DNA of 64,000 nucleotides from an uncultured Collinsella sp. (GTDB lineage Bacteria; Actinomycetota; Coriobacteriia; Coriobacteriales; Coriobacteriaceae), in assembly GCA_900540845.1 (NCBI GenBank), contig UQHS01000008.1, forward strand, positions 1-64,000, written 5' to 3'. Both the position numbers and the translations under genes were made by a program. This document shows positions 7,323 through 15,702 of this stretch, piece after piece; the first letter of the stretch is position 1, and each line of letters begins with the position of its first letter. The notes below the pieces were generated by a model, which was not told the origin of the DNA, did no database searches, and was given only the letters and a program-made list of their open reading frames with translations.

Positions 7323-7853
7323 TTACAGGATTTGCACCTGGCAGCTTGCCATGGTGGCGAGCGCGGCGTCATGCGCGGCGGGGGTGACGCCGGCGCAAAG
7401 GGCGGGATTCACACTCAAGGGAACTTCGGGTAGGTGCGCCTTGATGGTGAGGGCGTTGCTGACGACGCAGATGTCGGTGCACAGGCCGCAGAGCTCGATG
7501 GACGCGATGGGCTCGATGTCGTTTTGCTCCACGAGCCAGCGAGCGAGGTCGAGGGAGCCAAAGGTGGGCTTGTCAAACACGGGGGCGTTGCGGCGAACGC
7601 GGATCGCCTCGAGGTCGGGCGCGAGCTCCCAGCCGGAGGTGCCGGCGATGCAGTGAGGCACGGGGAGGTTGCGGCCCTCTTGCGTGGTGGCGTAGTCGCT
7701 GCCGTGGGTATCTTTGGTGAAAACGACCGTGCCGTCGAAGCTGCTGGCGCGTTGGGCGACCGCCTCGACGATGGCCTGTGCCTCGGGCGTGCCCAGGGCG
7801 CCGTCGATAAAGTCGTTTTGCATGTCGACGACGATAAGGTAGGAGTTGGACAT
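7323..7853 (-). CDS. Isochorismatase/nicotinamidase-family cysteine hydrolase
   Basis: This 176-residue cytosolic hydrolase has the family's catalytic triad: Asp in YLIVVDMQNDF (about residue 9), Lys in VVFTKDTH, and the nucleophilic Cys in ELCGLCTDICVVS. Nicotinamidases (PncA) of this size convert nicotinamide to nicotinate for NAD salvage; ureidoacrylate or isochorismate hydrolases are alternatives. An AGHHD-type metal site is not obvious, and GSDYATTQEGRNLPVPHCIAG is consistent with the nicotinamidase branch. ATG at 7853 follows AAAGGAGCCCCTCACC. The longer frame starting at 7889 lacks a ribosome site. Confidence 0.88.
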   Translation of the reverse strand: MSNSYLIVVDMQNDFIDGALGTPEAQAIVEAVAQRASSFDGTVVFTKDTHGSDYATTQEGRNLPVPHCIAGTSGWELAPDLEAIRVRRNAPVFDKPTFGSLDLARWLVEQNDIEPIASIELCGLCTDICVVSNALTIKAHLPEVPLSVNPALCAGVTPAAHDAALATMASCQVQIL

Positions 7854-7973
7854 GGTGAGGGCTCCTTTATTTGAGTTGAATCGGGGCACATCAGAAATGC
7901 CGGCTGTCTGCCATTATATGCGGCGCTTTGGTATCCTGGCCATGACCTGCTGTATTTTTGGAATGGTGTGAGC

Positions 7974-10928
7974 ATGGCTAACGTTGAAGAACGCGTGAAT
8001 GCAACTGCTGAGGGCGGCTCGATCCGACTCGATCTCGTTGGAGCTTCGGTAGGGGCGAGTGTTGAGTTCGATAGCCGTCCTCACTTCATTTCGAATTCGA
8101 AGACAACGGGCGACAACCTTCTGTCGGTGCTGCGTCGTCAGTTCGCGGACCTGGGGGAGAACGACACCTTCGATTTCTGCGTTGCATTTGTTTCCGAGGG
8201 CGGCCTGACGTGTCTGGTGCAGATGCTTTCGGAGTTGAAGGCCCGAGGCATCAAAGGGCGGCTGCTTACCTCGACGTACCTTAACTTCAACAGTCCCGAT
8301 GTGTATCGAAAGCTCTTGACGTACGACAACATCGAGACGCGCGTTTATCAGCAGAATCTGCATGCCAAGGGCTATATGTTCAACAGGTCTGGACTGAACA
8401 CTGTGATCGTGGGCAGCTCAAACCTGACGGACCGAGCACTGACCTGCAATCAGGAGTGGAATGTCCTCTTCCGTTCTTATGGTGCGGATGGTGCGGTCGG
8501 AGATTTGAAGCGCGAGTTCGAGCTGCTTTGGAATTGCTTGGAGACGGCGCCCCTTACCGAAACGTGGATCAGCCATTATCGTGAGTACATTTCGACCGCA
8601 ACAGCGCCCCGTCCTAAGGGCAAGGCCGCCTTCTCGGACGGCAGCACCATTGCTGTTCTCGGAGAGAACGAGGCTTCGAGTAAAAAGATCAAGCCGAATA
8701 AAATGCAGGAGAAGGCGCTTGAGGCCCTTTCTGCTCTGCACGAGCGACATGATCCTCGCGCTCTACTCGTTTCGGCAACGGGTACCGGAAAGACGTATCT
8801 CTCGGCCTTTGATGTGAAGGCGGCGGCACCGGTCCGTGTCCTGTTTCTGGCGCACAGGAAGCGCATCCTCACCGCATCAATGGCGAGCTATAAAAAGTTG
8901 TTGGGGGATAACTACACGTACGGCATATATAAGGCCGGTGGCGATGGAACCGAGTTCACCTGCACCTTTGCGATGTGCTCGACAATCTGTGGTTATCTCG
9001 ACAAAATCGATGCCGAGCTGTTCGACTACATCGTCATTGATGAGGCCCATCGCGTGGGGGCGAAGGGCTACCAGCGCATTCTCGAGCACTTTAAACCAAA
9101 GTTTTGCTTGGGCATGACGGCGACCCCCAATCGAACCGACGGCTATGACGTCTTCGCCCTGTTCAACCATGTGATCGCCTATCAGATCACCTTGCAAGAC
9201 GCTTTGCGCGAGGACATGCTCGCGCCGTTTCACTACTTTGGTATCGCAGACCTTGCCATCGACGAGGAAGAGCAGAGCGACTTCACGCTGTTTTCCAAGC
9301 TCACGAGCGAGGCTCGCGTGAACCACATCATCGATAAGATCGAGGAGTACTCGGTCAAGAAAGATGGCAGGAAGGGCCTGGTGTTCTGCAGCAGGCTGGA
9401 GGAGGCACGTGAACTGGCGAAGCAGTTCACCCTGCGCGGATACGAATCGGAAGCGATTGACGGCAGCGATAGCGATGCGGAACGAGATGAGGTGATCCGC
9501 AAGCTTGAAAGCGGCGAGCTTGAGTACATCTTTTCGGTGAACATTCTGAACGAAGGCGTCGATATTCCTGCGGTCAATCAGATCATCATGCTGCGCCGGA
9601 CGGAGTCTTCCATCGTGTTCGTGCAGCAGCTTGGTCGTGGCTTGCGTAAGGCCGATAACAAAGAGAGTACGCTGGTCCTTGATTTTATTGGGAACTACCA
9701 GCAGAACTTCTTGATTCCCGTGGCTTTGTCGGGCGATAAGACCTACAACAAGGATCGTTTGCGCGCGATCGTAAAAGAGGGGAGCACGGTCATTCCGGGC
9801 GCCTCTACTGTGAGCTTCGATCGCGTGTCGGAGGGGCGAATTTACCAGGCAATCGATCAGGGCGATTTTACTGCTGCTCGCTTTCTGAAGGATGAATACC
9901 TCGGGTTGCGCCAAATGCTCGGCGCGATCCCCTCGTTGCTCGATTTCGATCGCAACGGCTCGATCGACCCGCTTCTCATCTTTAATAAATATGACTCTTA
10001 TCACGGTTTTCTGTCTCGATATGAAAAGGCGTACGACGTCACATTTAGCGAGGCGCAGGAGAACATTCTCAAATTCGTTTCAAAGAAGCTAGCGAACGGC
10101 AAGCGAGCCGATGAACTATATCTGTTGCGTGCACTTCTTGCGCGGGATGGGGCTTTTGCTGTTGTCGATGGTGGCGGGCAGCCGAGCTCGGAGATCTCTG
10201 TTGGCGCGAGAGTGGCAGCTCTGAAGTCCGCAACGAATGTACTTAACGGTGGCTTTTCTTCGCCGAATTGGTTCGTTTCTCTCGTCGAGGAGGGGGCCGA
10301 TGGTGTCCTTCGCTGGACGGATGCGGCCCGTGCAAGTCTGCTGGATCCGGAGTTTAGACGACAGCTGAATGAGGTCGTCGAATTCGGTATTCATCGCCAT
10401 GAGGAGCTTTACGCGCAGACATATCGGGATACGGGCTTCGTGTTGAACGCGAAGTATACCTATGAGGAGGTATGTCGCCTGCTCGGATGGGATCGAAGCG
10501 AAACGCCGCAAAACATCGGCGGCTACATGTACAACGAGAAGACGAATACGTTCCCGGTGTTCATCAACTACGATAAAGCGCCCGACATCAGCGATACCAT
10601 CAAATACGAGGATCGTTTCGTCTCGGATAGTGAGCTCATCGGCATCTCGAAAAAGAGACGAACGCTCGCATCGAAGGATATTCAGCGGCTCATGGCATGG
10701 CCGGGCAACGGCATGATAATCTATCTGTTTGTTCGCAAGAACACGAACGACAAGGGAAGTAAGGAGTTTTACTTCCTCGGTCAGATGCACCCGACGGGGC
10801 ATTTTGTGCAGACGATGACGATCGCGAACGAGAACGCCGTCGAAATCGGCTATCAGTTGGAAACGCCCGTCAGGCGCGATATCTATGAGTACATCACGAG
10901 CGTGTTTGTTGAGGGCGACGAGGCATAA
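7974..10928 (+). CDS. PLD nuclease-like / SF2 helicase / DUF3427 protein
   Basis: This 984-residue multidomain protein has three parts. The N-terminal phospholipase-D-type domain, about residues 40-210, contains NLHAKGYMF (HxK) and VGSSNLTDRAL. The SF2 helicase, about 230-610, has Walker A SATGTGKTY, Walker B VIDEAHRVG, motif III GMTATPNRTDG and motif VI QQLGRGLRK. The C-terminus is DUF3427. Proteins of this layout are found in many bacterial genomes, often near defence genes, and are thought to process DNA; the exact role is not established. GC content is clearly lower than in flanking genes, suggesting transfer. The ATG at 7974 (GGAATGG seven bases upstream) is preferred over GTG 7968. It ends 11 bp from a converging NUDIX gene. 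Confidence 0.88.
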   Translation: MANVEERVNATAEGGSIRLDLVGASVGASVEFDSRPHFISNSKTTGDNLLSVLRRQFADLGENDTFDFCVAFVSEGGLTCLVQMLSELKARGIKGRLLTSTYLNFNSPDVYRKLLTYDNIETRVYQQNLHAKGYMFNRSGLNTVIVGSSNLTDRALTCNQEWNVLFRSYGADGAVGDLKREFELLWNCLETAPLTETWISHYREYISTATAPRPKGKAAFSDGSTIAVLGENEASSKKIKPNKMQEKALEALSALHERHDPRALLVSATGTGKTYLSAFDVKAAAPVRVLFLAHRKRILTASMASYKKLLGDNYTYGIYKAGGDGTEFTCTFAMCSTICGYLDKIDAELFDYIVIDEAHRVGAKGYQRILEHFKPKFCLGMTATPNRTDGYDVFALFNHVIAYQITLQDALREDMLAPFHYFGIADLAIDEEEQSDFTLFSKLTSEARVNHIIDKIEEYSVKKDGRKGLVFCSRLEEARELAKQFTLRGYESEAIDGSDSDAERDEVIRKLESGELEYIFSVNILNEGVDIPAVNQIIMLRRTESSIVFVQQLGRGLRKADNKESTLVLDFIGNYQQNFLIPVALSGDKTYNKDRLRAIVKEGSTVIPGASTVSFDRVSEGRIYQAIDQGDFTAARFLKDEYLGLRQMLGAIPSLLDFDRNGSIDPLLIFNKYDSYHGFLSRYEKAYDVTFSEAQENILKFVSKKLANGKRADELYLLRALLARDGAFAVVDGGGQPSSEISVGARVAALKSATNVLNGGFSSPNWFVSLVEEGADGVLRWTDAARASLLDPEFRRQLNEVVEFGIHRHEELYAQTYRDTGFVLNAKYTYEEVCRLLGWDRSETPQNIGGYMYNEKTNTFPVFINYDKAPDISDTIKYEDRFVSDSELIGISKKRRTLASKDIQRLMAWPGNGMIIYLFVRKNTNDKGSKEFYFLGQMHPTGHFVQTMTIANENAVEIGYQLETPVRRDIYEYITSVFVEGDEA

Positions 10929-10939
10929 AGTCGGGGGCT

Positions 10940-11329
10940 CTATGCCAGGCTTGCCTCGATTGCCTCGACGACTTTGATGTCGGCCGGAAGCCAATCGACC
11001 GACCAAAGGTTGTCGAGGGGCAGCCACTTCATATCTTCGTGCTCGGTATCGACGATGGTGCCGGCAACAATGGAGCAGACGAAGCAATCCATCGAAAGGT
11101 GGAAGGTCTCGTAGTCGTGTTCGGCGGTGTAGAGGTGGCGTGCGACCTCGATATCGACGCTCAGCTCTTCTTTGATCTCGCGGATGCAGGCCTGTTCGGC
11201 AGTCTCATTTGGTTCGAGCTTGCCGCCGGGGAACTCCCAACCGCCCTTGAACTCGCCATATCCGCGCTGGCAGGCGAGGATCTTATTGCCGTCGAGGATG
11301 ATTGCTGCTGCTACATGGATGGTCTTCAC
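10940..11329 (-). CDS. MutT-like NUDIX nucleoside triphosphate pyrophosphohydrolase
   Basis: This 129-residue NUDIX enzyme carries the full NUDIX box (GGKLEPNETAEQACIREIKEEL, read as GX5EX7REUXEEXGU-like with REIKEEL). It is predicted to sanitise oxidised or abnormal (d)NTPs such as 8-oxo-dGTP in the cytosol. The start is taken as GTG at 11329, because CTGGAG lies eight bases upstream and related proteins begin with the KTIHVAAAII strand; the ATG at 11362 would add 11 poorly fitting residues. It converges on the DUF3427 helicase gene with only 11 bp between their ends. In my recollection NUDIX genes often neighbour or fuse with such helicases, so a functional link is possible. Confidence 0.88.
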   Translation of the reverse strand: MKTIHVAAAIILDGNKILACQRGYGEFKGGWEFPGGKLEPNETAEQACIREIKEELSVDIEVARHLYTAEHDYETFHLSMDCFVCSIVAGTIVDTEHEDMKWLPLDNLWSVDWLPADIKVVEAIEASLA

Positions 11330-11406
11330 GATGATGCTCCAGGGGTCGAGATCTTTTCGCACCGATTATAGGGCGTCTTAGATTGCTTGAGGTGTGGTCG
11401 ATATAG

Positions 11407-11421
11407 TTTTGTCCGCACGGG
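11407..11421 (+). repeat. Shared 15-bp upstream motif, copy 1
   Basis: TTTTGTCCGCACGGG lies 71 bp before the HIRAN gene. The identical 15-mer occurs at 12452-12466, 81 bp before the DUF2130 gene. It may be part of a shared promoter or operator. Confidence 0.5.
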
Positions 11422-11491
11422 GTCGTACCTTTAAGCCATGAGAAACAGCCGCGCTCGCAGGGCGCGGCGTAGGGCTTGAAGGGGGTCCATC

Positions 11492-11818
11492 ATGTACGAG
11501 CCATCTCGCAATTTGTTCTCGTTCCATATCGCCGGGTTCCAGCACCATGACGGTGCGCTGGTCCTGGGCGAGCTCAAGGCCGGTGACACTCTGGAGCTCG
11601 TGCCCGAGCGGGACAACCCCTACGACGCGGAAGCGATGGCCGTCAAATTCCATGGCACCATGCTCGGTTACGTTCCCGCGGACTCGGTGGGTCCGCTTTC
11701 GATCCTGTTCTTTTACGGGCATGGCGCTGCCTTCGAGTGCCGTGTGCTTCAGGTCGCCCCTGAACGCAGTCCCTGGCATCAGGTTCGTGCCGCCGTGTTC
11801 GTGCGCGACGCACGATAG
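11492..11818 (+). CDS. Stand-alone HIRAN domain protein
   Basis: This 108-residue protein is essentially one HIRAN domain (FHIAGFQHHDGA, GDTLELVPERDNPYDAEAM, GTMLGYVPAD). HIRAN domains in eukaryotic HLTF/Rad5 bind DNA 3' ends and stalled forks. Bacterial stand-alone copies are of unknown function, though they often sit beside DNA-processing genes. AAGGGGG six or seven bases before the ATG supports the start. It is near a DUF3427 helicase, a NUDIX gene and a DUF2130 protein, and shares an exact 15-bp upstream motif with the DUF2130 gene. Confidence 0.87.
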   Translation: MYEPSRNLFSFHIAGFQHHDGALVLGELKAGDTLELVPERDNPYDAEAMAVKFHGTMLGYVPADSVGPLSILFFYGHGAAFECRVLQVAPERSPWHQVRAAVFVRDAR

Positions 11819-11858
11819 AATGGCGGCATGAGTCCATTCGAGCCCTTTGGAGGAGTGC

Positions 11859-12371
11859 GTGACGCTGGCAATGCGCATCGAGCCGGTCCACCGCGACCGC
11901 GAGCAATATCGCGATTTGCTGCTGCTCGCCGACGAGCAGTGGGACATGGTCGAGCTTTACCTCCACCGAGGCGAGATGTTCGCGGCGTATGCGGAGGATG
12001 AGACCCGCGCCAAGGCAGGCTCCGCGCTCGTGCCTGATCGCGCGCTCGGGTGCATGATCGTGACTGACGAGGGCATCGATGAGCGGGGACTCCGCATCGT
12101 CGAGGTCAAGAGCCTCGCCGTCGATCCGGCGCATCAACGCAGCGGCGTTGGCCGGGCTCTCCTGGGGTTCGCCGCTCAGCATGCGACCCGCGAGTACGAC
12201 ATATTGCGGGTCGGTACGGGCGACGGTCCTCTGACCGTTCCCTTTTACGAGGCGTGTGGCTTCACGCGTTCGCATGTGTTGCCGAACTTCTTCATCGAGA
12301 ATTACGATCACTCTATCGTTGAGGCTGGAGTTCAGCTGAAGGACATGGTCATACTCGAAAGGCGACTGTAG
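11859..12371 (+). CDS. GNAT-family N-acetyltransferase
   Basis: This is a GNAT protein of 170 residues. The acetyl-CoA pyrophosphate-binding loop is seen as VDPAHQRSGVGRALL, preceded by the VKSLAVDP beta-4 strand and followed by YEACGFTRSH near the C-terminus. The acceptor substrate cannot be told from sequence. GTG at 11859 is preferred, with GGAGGAG five bases upstream; a TTG at 11847 and an ATG at 11871 are alternatives with worse spacing. It follows the HIRAN gene by 40 bp and may be cotranscribed with it. Confidence 0.85.
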   Translation: MTLAMRIEPVHRDREQYRDLLLLADEQWDMVELYLHRGEMFAAYAEDETRAKAGSALVPDRALGCMIVTDEGIDERGLRIVEVKSLAVDPAHQRSGVGRALLGFAAQHATREYDILRVGTGDGPLTVPFYEACGFTRSHVLPNFFIENYDHSIVEAGVQLKDMVILERRL

Positions 12372-12451
12372 CTGCGGAAGGCGCGTTCGGCATCCTGAGT
12401 CGTCGCAGGCGCCGCATCCCGCTGGGCCGGTCTCGAACGGCCCGTACGGCC

Positions 12452-12466
12452 TTTTGTCCGCACGGG
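12452..12466 (+). repeat. Shared 15-bp upstream motif, copy 2
   Basis: This is an exact copy of TTTTGTCCGCACGGG, also found at 11407-11421. A TATAGT hexamer follows five bases later and could serve as a -10 element. Confidence 0.5.
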
Positions 12467-12546
12467 CGGGTATAGTCTGATGGTAAGGAATATGCATCGG
12501 CGTGCGTAGGGCGCACCCGGGCGTTGTGGCGGAGCGAGGAGCGCAT

Positions 12547-14229
12547 ATGAATCAGATTACGTGCCCCAAGTGCGGGACGGTCATCAATCTCGATGAGAGC
12601 GACTACGAGGGCATCGTTCGCCAGGTGCGTGACGACCAGTTCGCCCACGAGGTGGAGGAGCGCGCCGCCTCGCTGCGCCGCGAGCACGAGCAGGCGCTTG
12701 AGCTCGCTCGTTCGCAGGCCAAGGCCGAGCTCGAGCGTGTGATGGCCGCTCAAAAGGCGAAGCTCCAGGACGTGCTCGCCCGCAGCTCGGCCGAGCTGCA
12801 GGAGGCCAAGGCCCGCAGTGCGGCGGAGCTGCAAGAGGTGCGTGCGCAGGGCGCCGCGGCCCTGCAGGAGGCCCAGTCTGCCGGGGCCGCTCAGCTCGCA
12901 AGGGAGCAGAGCGAGCGTACGGCCGAGCTCATGCGCGTCCGCGCCGAGGCGGATGCGCGCATCGCCGAGCTCTCCGCCAAGCTCGAGTCCGCCGTTGAGG
13001 AGCGCGAGTCCGCGGTGAGGGTCGCCGCGCAGCGCGAGCGCATGGCGGTCCAGCAGGATGCCGCCGATCAAAAGGAGGAACTCCGCGAACAATTGGCCGC
13101 GCGCGACGCGCAGATCGCCTCGCTTAAGGCCCAGTTGGATGCCGGCGTCACCCAGCGCGACCTTGCGGTGACGCAGGCGGTGACCGAGGCGCGTACAACA
13201 TTTGAGGAGGAGCGCGCCAAGCTCGCTCGCGACCTGGACGCCGCTCGCTTCGAGCTCTCCCATGAGCAGGAGGTCCGCGCCGCGGAGAAGCGCCAGATCG
13301 AGACGGCTCACGCGCTCGAGCTCGAGCAGGCACACAAGAGCGCCCAGGATCTCATTCGCTACAAGGATGAGGAGATCGAGCGCCTGCGCGACATGAAGGC
13401 CCGCCTGTCCACCAAGATGGTGGGCGAGACGCTCGAACAGCATTGCGAAACGCAGTTCAACCAGCTGCGCATGACGGCGTTCCCGCGCGCGTATTTTGAG
13501 AAGGACAACGATTCGTCCGACGGTACCAAGGGCGACTTCATCTTCCGCGAGTGCGACGAGGCGGGCAACGAGATCGTCTCCATCATGTTCGAGATGAAAA
13601 ACGAGAACGACACCACGGCGACCAAGCACAAGAACGAGGACTTCTTCAAGAAGCTCGATTCCGACCGCACCAAGAAGGGCTGCGAGTACGCCATTCTCGT
13701 CACGCTGCTCGAGCCGGAAAGCGAGCTGTATAACACGGGCATCGTGGATGTGAGCTACAGGTACGAGAAGATGTACGTCATTCGCCCGCAGTTCTTCATC
13801 CCCATCATCACGCTGCTGCGCAACGCCGCGCTCAATTCGCTTGCGTACAAGCAGGAGCTTGCGCTGGTGCGTCAGCAAAATGTGGACGTGACGCAGTTTG
13901 AGGAAAAGCTCATGGGCTTCCAGGAGGGCTTCGCGCGCAACTACGACCTGGCGAGTCGCAGGTTCCAAACGGCCATCGATGAGATTGACACCACGATCAA
14001 GCATCTGCAGAAGGTCAAGGACAATCTAATCTCGAGCGAGAACAACCTGCGTTTGGCGAACGATAAGGCCCAGGGGCTCAGCATCCGCAAGCTTACCTGG
14101 GGTAACAAAACCATGAAGGCGAAGTTCGACGAGGCTCGCGAGGAGGCGGAGCGCGCCGCTCGCGAGGGCGTCACCGTCAAGGAGGCACCGGGCCCCGAGC
14201 CCGATCTTGCGGATAGCTGCGAGGTGTAG
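12547..14229 (+). CDS. DUF2130 coiled-coil / restriction-endonuclease-fold protein
   Basis: This 560-residue protein starts with a small zinc-binding motif (ITCPKCGTVINL, one CxxC) and runs through a long Ala/Glu/Arg-rich coiled coil (about residues 30-300). It then enters the DUF2130 domain with KGDFIFRECDE...IMFEMKNEND, an Asp...Glu-x-Lys arrangement typical of PD-(D/E)XK nucleases. A second short coiled coil and a charged tail follow. DUF2130 proteins are widespread, and their biological role is not settled. The ATG at 12547 gives the family's N-terminus; the ribosome site GGAGCGCAT is weak. The last part of this gene is duplicated at 14690-14811, past the following gene. Confidence 0.87.
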   Translation: MNQITCPKCGTVINLDESDYEGIVRQVRDDQFAHEVEERAASLRREHEQALELARSQAKAELERVMAAQKAKLQDVLARSSAELQEAKARSAAELQEVRAQGAAALQEAQSAGAAQLAREQSERTAELMRVRAEADARIAELSAKLESAVEERESAVRVAAQRERMAVQQDAADQKEELREQLAARDAQIASLKAQLDAGVTQRDLAVTQAVTEARTTFEEERAKLARDLDAARFELSHEQEVRAAEKRQIETAHALELEQAHKSAQDLIRYKDEEIERLRDMKARLSTKMVGETLEQHCETQFNQLRMTAFPRAYFEKDNDSSDGTKGDFIFRECDEAGNEIVSIMFEMKNENDTTATKHKNEDFFKKLDSDRTKKGCEYAILVTLLEPESELYNTGIVDVSYRYEKMYVIRPQFFIPIITLLRNAALNSLAYKQELALVRQQNVDVTQFEEKLMGFQEGFARNYDLASRRFQTAIDEIDTTIKHLQKVKDNLISSENNLRLANDKAQGLSIRKLTWGNKTMKAKFDEAREEAERAAREGVTVKEAPGPEPDLADSCEV

Positions 14230-14235
14230 CGGGCG

Positions 14236-14685
14236 ATGGGGAAGAGCGAGACGCGCCTGAAGGACGATGCGTTGAAGCGCAAACGCGAGCAGGAAATCGT
14301 AAGCCAGATGATCGCCTTGTACTGCAAGGGCAATCATTCCGCGCATCGTTCGGCGCCGATGCGAGAGCGGGGCGGCGAGATACAGCAGGTACAGGAGGGG
14401 ACGGCCCTTCGGGAGCGGGGCTCCGGGGAACGGCGGGACCTCTGTCCCGAATGCGCCGAGCTCGAGGCGTATGCCCACGCGCGCAGCGAGCGCTGTCCGT
14501 TCATGGAGGAGAAGACGTTCTGCTCGAATTGCACGGTGCACTGCTACCGACCCGAGATGCGCGAGCGCATCCGCACGGTGATGCGGTACGCGGGTCCGCG
14601 CATGCTCTTCCATCACCCCGCGATGGCGATACGCCATATGCTCGAGTCGCAACGCGAGCGACGGCGCGTCCGTTCATCGCGATAG
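14236..14685 (+). CDS. YgbA/nitrous oxide-stimulated promoter family protein
   Basis: This 149-residue protein is a cysteine-rich member of the family annotated as nitrous oxide-stimulated promoter or YgbA. It has the characteristic IALYCKG, LCPECAELEAYA, CPFMEEKTFCSNCTVHCY and RTVMRYAGPRMLFHHP blocks, with six conserved Cys likely binding metal. E. coli YgbA is linked to recovery from nitric-oxide stress; the biochemical role is unclear. A Gly/Arg/Glu-rich stretch at about residues 43-66 looks like a lineage-specific insert. It starts six bases after the DUF2130 stop and is followed directly by a copied fragment of that gene. Confidence 0.87.
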   Translation: MGKSETRLKDDALKRKREQEIVSQMIALYCKGNHSAHRSAPMRERGGEIQQVQEGTALRERGSGERRDLCPECAELEAYAHARSERCPFMEEKTFCSNCTVHCYRPEMRERIRTVMRYAGPRMLFHHPAMAIRHMLESQRERRRVRSSR

Positions 14686-14689
14686 AAGA

Positions 14690-14811
14690 AACAATCTGAT
14701 CTCGAGCGAGAACAACCTGCGTCTGGCGAACAACAAGGCCCAGGGGCTCGGCATCCGCAAACTCACGCGGAGCAACCCCACCATGAAGGCCGCGTTTGCC
14801 GAGGTCCGTGA
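14690..14811 (+). pseudogene. Duplicated 3' fragment of the DUF2130 gene
   Basis: The sequence repeats the DUF2130 gene at about 14020-14140. It encodes NNLISSENNLRLA, then KAQGLGIRKLT and TMKAAF, against DNLISSENNLRLA, KAQGLSIRKLT and TMKAKF in the full gene. The first 60 bases are nearly identical and divergence increases afterwards. There is no start codon or full domain. It is a relic of a duplication or of an insertion that separated the YgbA-like gene from an earlier tandem DUF2130 copy. Confidence 0.85.
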
Positions 14812-14832
14812 TGGGCAGGGGCTTTTCGCTGT

Positions 14833-15696
14833 CTACGCGTCCCGCTTGGGCGTGAGCGCAAAGGTCATCACGAGGAGAAATGCCGTGAAGGCGACGACGA
14901 ACGGCCAGCGCGTGGAATCTGAGATGCTCGACAGGCCGATGGCGAGCGAGCTGGCGAGCGCGATGGCCGGCGCTGCGGCGCGGCGGGCGTGCGTGAGCGC
15001 GGGGGCATCCTCGCGCAGCGCCCCGCGCAGGGCCTCGATGTAGTACAGCGGCAGGATCAGCATGGTCATTGCCACCACGACCTCGGAAATGTCGCCGTTG
15101 GGAAGCAGTCCGAGAGTGCTCACCACCGTGTGCACCCCCATCCAGAACAACGTGGTGACGAGCGCGATCATGGCGCTCACTACCGGGAATCGCAGGGTCG
15201 GGTTCATGCGGCTCACGGTGTACTCGAACGGCATCATGTGGTGAAGCGCTAGGGACTGGGGCATGTACAGGAAGGTGAAGTTCCAGCCGATGAACGCGGC
15301 TCGGCGCGGGCCCAGGAATTCCTCCGCGTAGGCGATCAGGCCTCCATGTCCGGTGGTGCGCGCGGCAAAGCGGGCCAGGGTGAGGCCACCGAAGATGATG
15401 GTCGTGGCGGCGAGCAGCATCATGGCGACGCCGAGCGCGACGTTGCCGCCGGTGGCGATGAGGATGTTGTCGGACTTGAAGAAGATGCCCGATCCGATGC
15501 AGATACCCACGATCAGGCAGATGGCGGTGAACAGCGAGTAGCGCTTCACCGGGGTCGCATCGGCGTTGACGGCGATGCCCGCGTTGGCGGAGGAGCCTTC
15601 GGCGACGCCCACGGCGTCCGTGCCAGCAGGGGAGCCTTCGTCGGCGGCGATGCCCTTACGGGCGGCGGAAGGGGCGGGTTCAGAAGAGGGGGTCAT
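14833..15696 (-). CDS. APC-family amino acid permease, internally deleted
   Basis: The 287-residue frame begins with a non-homologous Ala/Ser-rich 50-residue head. It then matches the first three transmembrane helices of APC permeases (KRYSLFTAICLIVGICIGSGIFF...GGLIAYAEEF). After FLYMPQSLALHH it jumps to the loop and helices normally found near TM8-TM11 (MPFEYTVSRMNP...LLPNGDISEV). Intact relatives are about 440-500 residues, so about 150-200 residues, including TM4-TM7, are missing in frame. The product is unlikely to transport. It sits six bases downstream of modD in the same direction, next to a duplicated gene fragment, consistent with a decaying region. Confidence 0.75.
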   Translation of the reverse strand: MTPSSEPAPSAARKGIAADEGSPAGTDAVGVAEGSSANAGIAVNADATPVKRYSLFTAICLIVGICIGSGIFFKSDNILIATGGNVALGVAMMLLAATTIIFGGLTLARFAARTTGHGGLIAYAEEFLGPRRAAFIGWNFTFLYMPQSLALHHMMPFEYTVSRMNPTLRFPVVSAMIALVTTLFWMGVHTVVSTLGLLPNGDISEVVVAMTMLILPLYYIEALRGALREDAPALTHARRAAAPAIALASSLAIGLSSISDSTRWPFVVAFTAFLLVMTFALTPKRDA

Positions 15697-15702
15697 GGTT
15701 TC

